Positions 16,466 to 26,094 of a stretch of DNA of 31,236 nucleotides are shown here, one piece after another (position 1 is the stretch's first letter; each line of letters begins with the position of its first letter). Below the pieces are notes generated by a model. That model had not been told where the DNA came from. It saw only the letters and a list, made by a program, of their open reading frames with translations, and did not search any database. The translations under genes and the position numbers were made by a program. Source of the DNA: Lentisphaeria bacterium UBA1776 (GTDB lineage: Bacteria; Verrucomicrobiota; Lentisphaeria; Victivallales; Victivallaceae); the NCBI GenBank assembly GCA_002314605.1, contig DCGO01000070.1, forward strand, positions 1-31,236. Reading direction: 5' to 3'.

Positions 16466-19400
16466 TTACTGCTGAAACACGCGCATTCCTTCCAAGATCT
16501 GCAGAAATTTGTCTAAATATCTGTCATCCGGCTGGTTCCAGTGGAATCCGAGCCGGTACAAAACCGTGGTCGTCCAGGTGTTGACTGGTCTTGTCATGGT
16601 CCGGTTTGCCAGAATATGGCCTCCGTAGTGAAGAATTCCCTGAAGAAACTTTACTCTGGCAGGGTCATTGCGCAAAGCATCGACCCGTGCAGCAAAATCG
16701 GAATCGGATATGTATTCAATCTTATGACCGTTTTTGCCGAGCGCCTTCAGTATGGCCCCCATATCCATGTGATAGGTATTGTACGGCTGGAACACGAGCA
16801 TATCGTCCGGCGTTGAAGACAATTTCAGCACAGCTTCCGCAACACGGTCGATGGGCGACATTTCCACCTGTTCCGTCAGTCGCATCAGCGGATAAGCCCC
16901 CAGAATGGAAAATGTTTTCAAAGAATTGACAAAAGCATTGGAGGTGGTGTTGATCTGAAATTCGCCATCGGATTCACGGCCCATCAGGTTGCCGAGACGC
17001 ATGATTTTTCCCTTCAGACGGCCGGATGCGATTTCTTCAAGCAGACAGCGTTCCGCCAGAAATTTTGTACGGACATAGTCATTGTCGGAAGTCTGTCCGA
17101 TATACAGATGCCGTTCATCCAGCATCTGATTGGAAGCACTGCCAACGACACCGCCGACAGAATAGGTGGAGATCTGAATCAGCCGCGCCTGATCTTTGAT
17201 GCAGCAGTCGATCAGATTCCGGACGCCCTGCACATTTGCCTGGTCCATCTTGTCATCCGCGATATAATGTTTGACGATTGCCGCGCAGTTGATTACCGTA
17301 TTGTACGGAAAAACAGAAAGTTTTGCGTGAAGATCCCAGTCCGTAATGTCTCCATTCACGAATACAAGGCGTTTTCTGTATTCCTCAGGGAAGAGGTCAT
17401 CGAAATAATAGACGTACTGCGCGGCCAGCCTTTTTTCCGGCGGCATATTTTTTTTGGCGCGTATCAGAAGGCATATCCTGCACTCCGTGGAATCCAGCAG
17501 CTGTTTGAGGATATGGATGCCGAGATAGCCTGTGGCACCAGTCAGAAGGACATCGCCCAGCGGATGCGTTTCAAAGTCCGTAAATAAATCCGATCTTGTT
17601 TTCTGCAGGGCCGCATCAATCCGCGAATAGTCATAATCCCCATAGTCAACGGCATTGGCATCTTCATTCTGTTTTTCCGGCGGCTTCGTCAGAAATGCCG
17701 CCAGGGTCCGCGGCGTTCTGCACTTGAAAATATCGCCGTAAACGACATTGAATTTCCGACGCTGAAGTTCTGCGACGACCCGAATACCGAGGATGGATGT
17801 CCCCCCCGCCATAAAAAAGTCCGTCTCCGCCCCGAAGCGCTTAATTTTCAGAGCATCGCCAAAAATTCGGCAGATGATCTTTTCCGTTTCTGTATCTGGA
17901 GCGGCGTAGGTGTCCGGCATGGAATCCGGCTCCGGTTCCGGCAGTGCCTTGCGGTCGATTTTGCCGTTCGGGGTCAACGGCATTTTTTCAAGACGCAGAT
18001 AAAGTTCGGGAACCATATATTCCGCCAAAGACTTTGCAAGTTCGGATTTCAGGGCCTTTTCGTCTATTTCTGCGGCGGAAACATAATATGCCGCAAGGTG
18101 CGGGAGCCCGCTGATCATCCGGACATCCGCAACGGCATCGTTTATTCCCGGATATTTCGCCAAAGCAGCCTCAATTTCCCCCATTTCAATGCGGAATCCG
18201 CGCAGCTTGACCTGATTGTCAATGCGCCCCTGATAGCGCAGTTCCCCCTTTTCATCCCATCGTGCCAGATCTCCCGTCCGGTACATTTTCTGACCGGAAA
18301 GAAAGGGCGCATCCGTAAATCTTTCCGCCGTCAGTTCCGGCCGGTGAAAGTAGCCCCGTGCGATTTGCGTCCCAAGCAGGACCAGTTCACCGGTCATGCC
18401 GCGGGGAAGCAGATTTCCCGACGGATCAATGATTGCGGAAATGGAGTTCGGGACGGGGCGTCCGATGGGGATATCGTCGCCGTCCTGTTCCGGATCCACA
18501 ATGTGATAGGAGGAACATACCGTAAATTCCGTTGGCCCGTATCCGTTTATGATACAGGTACGGTGTTTGGGGACCGCTTTCATTTTTTCTCCGCCCATGA
18601 TCAGAAATCGGAGAGGCAGATCTTCGAATTCATTCAGAAGAGTCATGCCGAATTGGGTAGGAAGTGCCACGCCTGCAATATGTTTTCCGCTGAAATAATG
18701 ATGCAGGGCATTCATGTCCTTTCTGGTCGCATCGTCCAGAATGCAGACTGCAGCGCCGGCTGCCAATGCCGTTGTAAAATCGATTACGGACGCATCAAAA
18801 CTGAAACTGGCATAGTGTGCAAAAACATCATGGCGGTCAGCCTGTGTCAGTTCCAGCAGCCACTCCGTCAATGCCCGGACACTGATGTGAGGGATCATCA
18901 CTCCCTTGGGTTTCCCCGTGGAACCGGAGGTGTAGATCATGTACGCCAGACTGTCCGGATAGGCGAAATTGACCGGAGAAGTTTGTCCCGACAGGTCATT
19001 TTTTCTGAAAAACTCCTCATCGATCACGACCTTTGCACCGGAATCTTCAAGCATATAGGAAATACGTTCCGCCGGATACTCCGGATCAACGGGGACGTAA
19101 GCTCCCCCCGCTTTCCAGATCCCGATCACCGAAAGAACAAATTCTTTGATCCGGGGCAGTTTGACTGCAACAAAATCATTTTCCCGGATACCGCGCTTTC
19201 TCAATTCTGCGGCGAGGACATCGCTCTGGCGGTCAAGTTCATCGTAAGCAAGAGTACTGACAGCGTCAGAAACGGCGGTTGACCGGGGAAAACGCTTTGC
19301 ATTTTTCAGAAAACGGTCCACCAGCGTTTCCGCATGGTCGAAATCCAGCTTTTTCCCTGTCCCGAGGGCGAGCAAACGCTGTTTGTCCGTTTCGGAGACC

Positions 19401-21037
19401 AGAGCAAGGCGACTTGCATCCGTGTCTTTTCCGGCAGAAGCCATTTCCATTGCAAAAGTCGCAATAACCTTTGCCAGACGTTCCATTTCCGCGAGTGTGT
19501 ACAACCCTGTGTCATACTCCAGCAGAAGCTCACAGGTGTCTTCTTCCGGTATGACATTGATCCCCAGTGGAATTTTTACGTTATCCAGTGCAAGAGGAAT
19601 TCCTTCGTTGAAGAGATTGGCATTTGCCTGTATGACACCGCCCTGATACACATACAGCACATTCGGTTTTATTCTGTATTTTTCCACCAGATCAACGTAG
19701 GGAAAAAGTTCATTTTTCATGGTTCGGACGATCTGCTGCTGCATGGATATCAGAATATCTGCAATACATCCTCGGGCTGTTTTGCTGACAAGCGGCAGCG
19801 TCTGCACAAACATGCCGATGGTATTGTGCAGCTGCGATGGGGAGCGCCCGCTGGATACGGTTGCAATCTGAACGGCATCGGTACGTCCGATACGATGAAA
19901 GACCTGGCAGAGGACAGCGGCAAAAAATACGTTTTCCGTAATGCCGAGTTCCCTACACCGGCTTCTGATCGTCTGACGCGGAATACGGATATGACAGGCT
20001 GCCGCTTTTCCGGATTCCTCCGCCCGGTTGCAGGCAGACGGATATTGGAAAGGCTCTGTTCCGGAAATCAGCTCTTTAAAATCGTTGCCCGCTTCGGTAT
20101 ATTTTTCCGACCGCCTCCATTTTTCGCAGAAAAGCGCGTAATCGCAGGCAGTCACAATTTCCGGTTCGGGTTCGCCGCCATGATACGTTTTTTCAAGCGC
20201 AGACAGGAAAATATCAACGGATCCTCCGTCAAAAATAATATGGTGGACATCTGCAAAAAGATATACGGCAGCCGGGGCCGCATAGATTTCGAATCTTGCC
20301 AGATCTCCGTTCAGCAGATCAAACGGTCTGACCCGCTCCTGAAAAAACTTTGCATCCGGTTCGAAATCAATGGCCTTGAGTAAAATGTTGAGTTTGGCGG
20401 AATCGCGACGGACCTGGACAATGTCTCCGGAGCGTTTTTCGATACGGGTCTTGAAACCGGAATGAGTTTCCAGCACTTTTTCAAGGGCATGATAAAGTTT
20501 TTCGGCATTCCGGTTTTCGAAGCGCTGTACAACCGGTATATTGTACTGCAGACCGGTGCGGTTCTGCTCCCAGTCCAAAAAGATTCCCAGCTGATTTGCC
20601 CGCAGCGGATAAGATTCTCTGGCTGGAAAAATTTCAATCTCATCCATTTTCCCCGCAGTCATTTTCTCCCATTCCCGGATTTTCGGATGGGCAAGAAGAT
20701 CGCCGGTGCGAACCGTAATCCCCGTTGTTTTTTTCAAGACGGCAGACAAACGGATCGCATGAATAGACGTCAATCCCATGGAAATCAGATTGGTGAGTGT
20801 CGCCAATCCGCAGGAGTGGAATTTCCTTTGTTCCGGTGATTTCAACGGCGACAACACTGCCGACATTGCAATGATCAACAGGGATGGGGTGGTCGGCATC
20901 TGGGGTATCAATGACGGATATTTAAGCAGCTGGTCGATTTTGAGTGCCGTGGATACCGACACCTGGAATTTAGCCGGATCAGGTGATTTCAACGGTGACG
21001 GCACGGACGATATCGCCTGGTGCAATGCAGACACCAA
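16466..21037 (-). CDS. Nonribosomal peptide synthetase T-C-A-T-R, 5'-truncated
   Basis: The frame encodes 1523 residues. Only residues from about 83 on are NRPS; residues 1-82 are antisense of an FG-GAP repeat gene. Domains in order: partial carrier T1 (83-125, pantetheine Ser91 in GLTSIHAIRL); condensation C (140-555, HHIIFDG at 265-271); adenylation A (570-1035, YTSGSTGKPKG at 702-712, RGFRIEMGEIE at 946, Lys1026); carrier T2 (1050-1120, Ser1081 in GGTSI); thioester reductase R (1160-1523, NADPH loop GATGYLG 1167-1173, Tyr1321 and Lys1325). All visible active-site residues are intact. T-C-A-T-R matches the end of AusA-type dimodular enzymes, which release dipeptide aldehydes that cyclise to pyrazinones. 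The first adenylation domain is missing. Base composition is more AT-rich than its neighbours. No pantetheinyl transferase is in view. Confidence 0.9.
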   Translation of the reverse strand: MVSALHQAISSVPSPLKSPDPAKFQVSVSTALKIDQLLKYPSLIPQMPTTPSLLIIAMSAVLSPLKSPEQRKFHSCGLATLTNLISMGLTSIHAIRLSAVLKKTTGITVRTGDLLAHPKIREWEKMTAGKMDEIEIFPARESYPLRANQLGIFLDWEQNRTGLQYNIPVVQRFENRNAEKLYHALEKVLETHSGFKTRIEKRSGDIVQVRRDSAKLNILLKAIDFEPDAKFFQERVRPFDLLNGDLARFEIYAAPAAVYLFADVHHIIFDGGSVDIFLSALEKTYHGGEPEPEIVTACDYALFCEKWRRSEKYTEAGNDFKELISGTEPFQYPSACNRAEESGKAAACHIRIPRQTIRSRCRELGITENVFFAAVLCQVFHRIGRTDAVQIATVSSGRSPSQLHNTIGMFVQTLPLVSKTARGCIADILISMQQQIVRTMKNELFPYVDLVEKYRIKPNVLYVYQGGVIQANANLFNEGIPLALDNVKIPLGINVIPEEDTCELLLEYDTGLYTLAEMERLAKVIATFAMEMASAGKDTDASRLALVSETDKQRLLALGTGKKLDFDHAETLVDRFLKNAKRFPRSTAVSDAVSTLAYDELDRQSDVLAAELRKRGIRENDFVAVKLPRIKEFVLSVIGIWKAGGAYVPVDPEYPAERISYMLEDSGAKVVIDEEFFRKNDLSGQTSPVNFAYPDSLAYMIYTSGSTGKPKGVMIPHISVRALTEWLLELTQADRHDVFAHYASFSFDASVIDFTTALAAGAAVCILDDATRKDMNALHHYFSGKHIAGVALPTQFGMTLLNEFEDLPLRFLIMGGEKMKAVPKHRTCIINGYGPTEFTVCSSYHIVDPEQDGDDIPIGRPVPNSISAIIDPSGNLLPRGMTGELVLLGTQIARGYFHRPELTAERFTDAPFLSGQKMYRTGDLARWDEKGELRYQGRIDNQVKLRGFRIEMGEIEAALAKYPGINDAVADVRMISGLPHLAAYYVSAAEIDEKALKSELAKSLAEYMVPELYLRLEKMPLTPNGKIDRKALPEPEPDSMPDTYAAPDTETEKIICRIFGDALKIKRFGAETDFFMAGGTSILGIRVVAELQRRKFNVVYGDIFKCRTPRTLAAFLTKPPEKQNEDANAVDYGDYDYSRIDAALQKTRSDLFTDFETHPLGDVLLTGATGYLGIHILKQLLDSTECRICLLIRAKKNMPPEKRLAAQYVYYFDDLFPEEYRKRLVFVNGDITDWDLHAKLSVFPYNTVINCAAIVKHYIADDKMDQANVQGVRNLIDCCIKDQARLIQISTYSVGGVVGSASNQMLDERHLYIGQTSDNDYVRTKFLAERCLLEEIASGRLKGKIMRLGNLMGRESDGEFQINTTSNAFVNSLKTFSILGAYPLMRLTEQVEMSPIDRVAEAVLKLSSTPDDMLVFQPYNTYHMDMGAILKALGKNGHKIEYISDSDFAARVDALRNDPARVKFLQGILHYGGHILANRTMTRPVNTWTTTVLYRLGFHWNQPDDRYLDKFLQILEGMRVFQQ
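20786..20798. other. Junction between truncated NRPS and truncated FG-GAP gene
   Basis: To the left, reading leftward, the protein is a good carrier domain from about residue 83 (NLISMGLTSIHAIRL). To the right, reading rightward, the protein is a good FG-GAP repeat from about VSVANPQEWNF. Both homologies stop within roughly ten bases of 20791, so both genes have lost their 5' parts here and point away from each other. This pattern is what one end of an inversion, or an assembly chimera, would leave. Confidence 0.7.
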
Positions 21038-21107
21038 TCTGGCGGGTTACTGGCAGGTCAACGACAAAACGTTGACCTCCTGGCAGACCATCGGTACACT
21101 GGCGTAG
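20788..21107 (+). pseudogene. C-terminal fragment of an FG-GAP/VCBS repeat protein
   Basis: The open frame (ATG at 20778) holds two repeats of about 50 residues: one with SGDFNGDNTADIAMINRDG and one with SGDFNGDGTDDIAWCNADT. Each carries a DxNxDxxxD calcium-binding loop followed by GxWxxND and a SW closing strand, as in FG-GAP/VCBS repeats of large exported proteins. It has no signal peptide and no promoter or ribosome site, and its first residues are antisense NRPS sequence. It is therefore the 3' end of a longer gene, closed by a normal stop (TLA-TAG). The intact protein would be an extracellular or cell-surface beta-propeller type. The gene next downstream (rsmB) converges on it with a 108-base gap. 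Confidence 0.75.
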
Positions 21108-21215
21108 AAGAGCAAGGGAAAAGATAACGTTCGGAAAATTGCGCACATTTTGTGGAAAATTTATCCAGCCGGGTATCAGGAAGATTTCCCCGGAAACGCG
21201 GAAAAAACGGTGTTT

Positions 21216-22454
21216 TCAGCGCTTTTTCATCAGTCGTGCGTAGGCTCCGTCATGCGATGATGACGGCAGCAGTTTTTTCTCCGACACACTTTGAAATTCC
21301 GGGTGCTCTGCAAGAAACTCCCGGCAGCGGATTTCATTTTCCTCCGGTTCAATGGAACAGGTGCTGTACAGAAGAATGCCTCCCCGGGCAGTCCTCCGGC
21401 CGGCCTCTTCCAGCAGATTTTCCTGCAGCTCTTTCAGGTCCGGTACCGTATCACTCCGGAATCGCCACAACGCATCCGGACGGTGACGGAAGACCCCTGT
21501 ATTGGAACAGGGCACATCTGCCAGCACCAGATCGAAGTCCCCCCACTCCTCCGGCAGATTCTCCGGTGTGACCGCAGGGGTCGGAAAATCCCATCCGCGG
21601 AGCCGGAAGTTTTCCCGGGTAAATTTCTGCCGGGCTTCGGATCTGTCCGCTGCTACCAGGAACCCGTCTGCAGGAAGATTCTCCGCAATCATCAGGGATT
21701 TTCCTCCGGGGGCCGCGCAGATATCCAGCGCTTTCCGGACACACCTGAAGTCCACCAGCGATACCGCTGCTGCCGCCGCCGGATCCTGAATATACCAGAA
21801 CCCCTGTTTCCAGCTGTTGGATGCGAAGAGTCCCGCCGGATCCCCGGTGCGGTAAAAAGGGCAGGGGCAGTTCGGAAACGGTTCCGGAAGACGTTCCGCA
21901 GAAAGTACGGCAAGTTCATCTGCAGAAGGCGGCTCTTTTGCCGTCCGTCTGAAAGTGGTTGCAGCAGGCATCTGGAATACCCCGGCAAACGCTTCGATCT
22001 CTGCCGGGGAAAAAATGCCGCGCCAGTGTTTCAGCACCGGGTCCGGCAGAATATCTTCAGATGTTTTTTCTTCCGGAAAGTCCATGGCGGTCATTTTGCG
22101 GAGGACCGCATTGACGAATCCTGCCGTGTATTTCCCGGCGGAACCCCGGATCAGATCCACCGCGACATTGACAGCGGATTCCCTCGCAATGCCGCTGCAG
22201 AAAAAAATCTGTACTGCCGCCAGTTCCAGAAGTTCGAAAACACGTTTTTCCGGAGGTTTTACGATACATTTCTTCAGCAGACGGTCAATGGTCTTCTTGT
22301 GACGGAAAAAACTGAAGAGGAGAAAACCGGCTGTTTTCCGGACACTGTGGCCCTGTTCCAAACGATCCAGGCAATCGTCCAGACTGGCCCCCCGGCGAAT
22401 CTCTCCCAGACCGTCCCACGCCGTCTGCAGGATCTTTCCGGCGGTTTTCTGCAT
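21216..22454 (-). CDS. rsmB: 16S rRNA (cytosine-C5)-methyltransferase RsmB
   Basis: This 412-residue enzyme methylates C967 of 16S rRNA (E. coli numbering) using S-adenosylmethionine. The N-terminal 130 residues are a NusB-like RNA-binding helical domain (RESAVNVAVDLIRG ... AGFVNAVLRK). The Rossmann-type catalytic domain follows: SAM loop DICAAPGGKS near 245, catalytic-site motif DVPCSNTG with the PC pair, and the nucleophile in YSTCSIEPEENE near 365. Length is near that of the E. coli enzyme. The ATG overlaps the hldD stop by one base (TGATG), with GGGTGA upstream, so it is translated after hldD. It is the last gene of the lptD-hldD-rsmB operon. Confidence 0.93.
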   Translation of the reverse strand: MQKTAGKILQTAWDGLGEIRRGASLDDCLDRLEQGHSVRKTAGFLLFSFFRHKKTIDRLLKKCIVKPPEKRVFELLELAAVQIFFCSGIARESAVNVAVDLIRGSAGKYTAGFVNAVLRKMTAMDFPEEKTSEDILPDPVLKHWRGIFSPAEIEAFAGVFQMPAATTFRRTAKEPPSADELAVLSAERLPEPFPNCPCPFYRTGDPAGLFASNSWKQGFWYIQDPAAAAAVSLVDFRCVRKALDICAAPGGKSLMIAENLPADGFLVAADRSEARQKFTRENFRLRGWDFPTPAVTPENLPEEWGDFDLVLADVPCSNTGVFRHRPDALWRFRSDTVPDLKELQENLLEEAGRRTARGGILLYSTCSIEPEENEIRCREFLAEHPEFQSVSEKKLLPSSSHDGAYARLMKKR

Positions 22455-23428
22455 CAGTCACCCAGATATTTTCCGGGAACCAGATAACGGGTGATCATAT
22501 CGTGCACCGAGTCCCGGAGGCTGCCGATGGGTGCCGCATATCCGGTACTGCGGAGTTTACCGATCTCCGTGCAGGTGTAGTACTGATAACGGTCCCGCAG
22601 TTCCTCCGGCATATCGATATACTCGATTTTCACCGGCTTGTCCAGGGCTTCAAAAGCGGCGGTCACCAGAGAATTCCAGGTCTCCGCTTTCCCGCTGCCG
22701 ATGTTGTAAAGCCCGGACGCGCCGCAGCGGAACAGGTGATGCACCATGCTGACGGCATCCTTGACATAGAGAAAATCCCGTTTCTGCTCGCCGTCTGCGT
22801 ATTCCGGATTGTAGGACCGGAAAAGTTTCATGGTTCCCGTCGCACTGATCTGTTCGTAAGCCCGCAGAACGACGCTTCTCATTCCGGCTTTGTGCCGCTC
22901 ATTGGGGCCGTAAACATTGGAAAATTTACAGCCGATCATTTTTGAAAGGTACCCTTTTTCCTTGGCATACCGGTCGAACATCTGTTTGGAGTAGCCGTAC
23001 ATATTCATGGGGCGCAGCTGTTCGATAACGGATTCATCATCTTTGTATCCCAGTGAACCATCCCCATATGTGGCACAGCTGGAGGCATACATCATCCGGA
23101 TCTTCCGCTGTACGGCGAAATCCGCCAGCATTTTGGTATAGCGGAAATTGTTTTTTGCCAGATACGTTGCGTCTTTTTCCGTGGTTGCGGAACAGGCTCC
23201 CAGGTGGAATATCCCGTCGATGGGAGCCGTTTCAAATTCTCCGGAAAGCAGCCGGGTTTCAAATTCGTCCCGCTCCATGTAATCCGCATACTGAAGCGGC
23301 GCGAGATTTTTCCACTTTTCCGAGCTTCCGAGGTGATCCACCACCAGAATATCCCGGATGTGATCCTGATTGAGCCTCCATATCATTGCACTGCCGATCA
23401 GCCCTGCGCCGCCTGTAACGATAAACAT
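22454..23428 (-). CDS. hldD: ADP-L-glycero-D-manno-heptose 6-epimerase
   Basis: This 324-residue short-chain-dehydrogenase-type epimerase makes ADP-L-glycero-D-manno-heptose for the LPS inner core. The NAD(P) loop TGGAGLIGS is at 5-13, the SSCATYG strand with the catalytic Ser region at 116-122, and Tyr144/Lys148 in MYGYSK form the YxxxK pair (Tyr140/Lys144 in E. coli). FSNVYGPNE and QKRDFLYVKDAV are typical of HldD. It starts 9 bases after the lptD stop with AGGAGAAAA before the ATG, in one operon with lptD. Its presence supports heptose-containing LPS in this organism. Confidence 0.93.
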   Translation of the reverse strand: MFIVTGGAGLIGSAMIWRLNQDHIRDILVVDHLGSSEKWKNLAPLQYADYMERDEFETRLLSGEFETAPIDGIFHLGACSATTEKDATYLAKNNFRYTKMLADFAVQRKIRMMYASSCATYGDGSLGYKDDESVIEQLRPMNMYGYSKQMFDRYAKEKGYLSKMIGCKFSNVYGPNERHKAGMRSVVLRAYEQISATGTMKLFRSYNPEYADGEQKRDFLYVKDAVSMVHHLFRCGASGLYNIGSGKAETWNSLVTAAFEALDKPVKIEYIDMPEELRDRYQYYTCTEIGKLRSTGYAAPIGSLRDSVHDMITRYLVPGKYLGD

Positions 23429-23437
23429 TTTTTCTCC

Positions 23438-26068
23438 TTAGCGCAACGGCTCCCCGGCGGAAAACATCCCGGATGTCGGACGCACCAGGGGGCCGTTGAA
23501 TTTTACCAGATTTGCTGTGATCCTGAAGTTGGAATTGGATTCTTTGCCGTCGGAAGTATTCTCGGTCTGGTAGATATATTCCGCCGCCACCTCCCAGCAA
23601 TGGAACTGGCGGACCAGTCCGAACCGGTGGGTCGGGGCGAACCCCAGCGAAAAGTCATACTCCATATTGTAGGAGAAGAATGTCCGGTGATCCGGCGTGA
23701 TCGGAACTTTCAGTCCGAAGGTCAGCTGCTGTGTGATATCGGTGTAAAAACGGTCGAAGGACCGTCCCGTTTCAAGTTGGGTGAAGGAACTTCCCATGGA
23801 ATACGAACTGCGGGAGCGGTAGGGATTCTGATACTGATAACTGAAATTGAAGCTGAAATCCTTTACCGGTTCGTAAGACACCGTAAAGGACAACCGGCTG
23901 AGACAATCAATATTCAGCCCCGGGTGTCCGACATCCCGGCCATTCCGATAGACTGTCCGGTATTTATCATCCAGCTTTCCATCGCTTGGACTGATGACGA
24001 AGAAGGTGCTCAGATTCAACCCCCGGACCGGGGTCATGGTGATCTTGTTGCAGAAATCTCCGACATGCCCGTAGTCGTCCTGATCTTTCAGGTAGAAATC
24101 CCAGTAGTTTTCCATAAGAAAGTAGTTGGTCAGGGATTCGCCCTGCCGGGTCTGCAGACGGTTGATCATTCCAAGCCGGATGAAATTCTGTTCCTCAATC
24201 CGGTCAATATCGTCAAAATAATAAAGATATTCCCTGCTTTCCGAGGGTTCCGGAATATAGGTGTAGTTGATGTACGGAATGAATACATGACGCAGACCGT
24301 CCAGATTCAGCCAGTAACTGCGGATATCCTGCCAGGTTCGGCTGATCTTTGTATTGGCCTGAATACCGAGTTCCCCGACAAACCGGAAGCGGCTCCCTCC
24401 TTGATTGTCATAGTCTTTTGAATAACTGCCTGGGTGCGCGTAATTGGGGTCCATTGACGCCATCAGCTTATACAGATCCTCGTCCTGCATTTTTTCCTTG
24501 GTGGAATTGCTGTAAGCGGTCATCCGCATCCCGACCCGCGGGACAATGGTCAGAAAGTCCAGCTGGATCGGATAATACAGGAAGTGAACGTTGTCGAACC
24601 GGACGGAATGGTAATCGTATGGCTCATTGTAATCTACATCTTCGAAATTCCGCCATTTGCGCTTAAAATAGCCCACCGACGTTTCTCCCTGATGATAAAT
24701 ATTGGTGTTCAGAATCTCCTGCCGGTGAGAGTTCAGCTGCACGGTAGGCAGCTGTTCCACCGTGGTGAAGAAACGGTTGACCTGGGGACGGAAATAGATG
24801 GAGGCCGTAAAGTGGTCAAACTGGCGCTCCAGTGCCGCAAATGTCACCGGCCGGGGATCCCCGGAATAATAACCGTAGGCGAAATCTTCATTGAAAAACT
24901 CATCGCTCATGTATTCAAAATGGCCGCGGAAATCCAGATCCGGCGTAATGTGCGTGACATTGCTGATCCGGAAGTCATACCGGTAATGGGGAAGCGAGAT
25001 GCCGTAGCCTTCCAGATCGTCGTGATCCTCTTCCGGATTTTTGTCGTAAATATTGTAAAACGAATAGGTCGTTTTGGAGTTTTCCATATTGATGCCGCCC
25101 TTCACACCGCCTCCGAATCCGCGCTTTTCCAGCCAGTCCCCGTTAACCCGGATCCAGGAATCCGGATAATCCAGAAGCTGGTATTTTTTGGAAACGGAAA
25201 TGTAGTTTCCGTAGTTGGAGTTGTTTCCGTACTGGATCTGGAAGAGTCCCAGCGTTTCCGTTTTTGGCTTGTAAATGTACGGCAGCCAGAGGATCGGAAC
25301 TCCGTAAACCCGGACCATGCAGCCCGTAGCCGTCAGAGAATACTCATTGTAGTCTTTCTGAAGCTGGTCGCTTCCGGTGAGCTGGGTGTTGTACGGACGG
25401 ATCTCCACATCTTTGCAGGAAAAGGAATAGTGCGCATTGTCGCTCTCCAGATACGGACAGTTTGAAACCTCTGCATCCTGCAGCTTGATGATGCCGTTGG
25501 CCAGACGCCGCCCGGATTTGGCTTTTGCCGACAGGTCGTAGGTCTGGAGCCGGGCGTTGGAAAACTGGAAATATCCGGTCAGCAGGTTTCCCGAGAGCAT
25601 TTCCGCATAAACGGTTCCGGTAACCAATCTGCTTTCCACGGTGACGGTCTGATAGCCGAATTTGTCTGTGGAAACCCCTGTGATTTTGTAATTGATCCCG
25701 GCGACATTTTCATACATCGCCAGTTCTCCCGGCTGTACGGTCTGTGTCAGGGTGCTTTTCTGGTAGAGACGCAGATTTCCCCGTGCGTCAAAGTCCCGGT
25801 TTTTGAGGTTTATAACCACCTGATCAGCATAGATATCGTAGTTCTTGGTCGGCACGAAAACATTGCCCCGGACGATCAGATTATCCCCGGAAATGCTCCA
25901 GCGGTCCGCACGGATCATTTTGAAATCATTTGCAGAGACGGAAAATTTGGGAATCTCAAACTGAGTATTCACCTTCGCCGTTGGCAGAACGGTCTCCTCT
26001 TCCGCTGTCAGCCGCAGTGCAAACGGCAGTAAAAAAAACAATGTCCACTGGCACAATGAGCGATGCAT
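23438..26068 (-). CDS. lptD: LPS-assembly protein LptD (OstA family)
   Basis: This 876-residue outer-membrane protein inserts LPS into the outer leaflet. A signal peptide (MHRSLCQWTLFFLLPFALRLTA) leads into a periplasmic OstA/LptA-like beta-jellyroll at about 45-260 (NLIVRGNVFVPTKNYDIYADQVVINLKNRDFDARGNLRL is its repeat pattern, described here by region 62-100). GVPILWLPYIYKP near 275 is the usual link between jellyroll and barrel. The remaining 600 residues alternate polar and aromatic residues as in a large beta barrel. The Cys pattern seen in E. coli LptD is not obvious. It heads an operon with hldD and rsmB and has a clear upstream promoter. No LptE is in the window. Confidence 0.87.
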   Translation of the reverse strand: MHRSLCQWTLFFLLPFALRLTAEEETVLPTAKVNTQFEIPKFSVSANDFKMIRADRWSISGDNLIVRGNVFVPTKNYDIYADQVVINLKNRDFDARGNLRLYQKSTLTQTVQPGELAMYENVAGINYKITGVSTDKFGYQTVTVESRLVTGTVYAEMLSGNLLTGYFQFSNARLQTYDLSAKAKSGRRLANGIIKLQDAEVSNCPYLESDNAHYSFSCKDVEIRPYNTQLTGSDQLQKDYNEYSLTATGCMVRVYGVPILWLPYIYKPKTETLGLFQIQYGNNSNYGNYISVSKKYQLLDYPDSWIRVNGDWLEKRGFGGGVKGGINMENSKTTYSFYNIYDKNPEEDHDDLEGYGISLPHYRYDFRISNVTHITPDLDFRGHFEYMSDEFFNEDFAYGYYSGDPRPVTFAALERQFDHFTASIYFRPQVNRFFTTVEQLPTVQLNSHRQEILNTNIYHQGETSVGYFKRKWRNFEDVDYNEPYDYHSVRFDNVHFLYYPIQLDFLTIVPRVGMRMTAYSNSTKEKMQDEDLYKLMASMDPNYAHPGSYSKDYDNQGGSRFRFVGELGIQANTKISRTWQDIRSYWLNLDGLRHVFIPYINYTYIPEPSESREYLYYFDDIDRIEEQNFIRLGMINRLQTRQGESLTNYFLMENYWDFYLKDQDDYGHVGDFCNKITMTPVRGLNLSTFFVISPSDGKLDDKYRTVYRNGRDVGHPGLNIDCLSRLSFTVSYEPVKDFSFNFSYQYQNPYRSRSSYSMGSSFTQLETGRSFDRFYTDITQQLTFGLKVPITPDHRTFFSYNMEYDFSLGFAPTHRFGLVRQFHCWEVAAEYIYQTENTSDGKESNSNFRITANLVKFNGPLVRPTSGMFSAGEPLR

Positions 26069-26094
26069 TTTGCTGGAACTTTCTCTCTGTAAAA

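Noticed and set aside
20792..21037. First 82 residues of the NRPS reading frame as a real domain
   Set aside because: They are the antisense of FG-GAP repeats, which have clear DxNxDxxxD loops on the plus strand.
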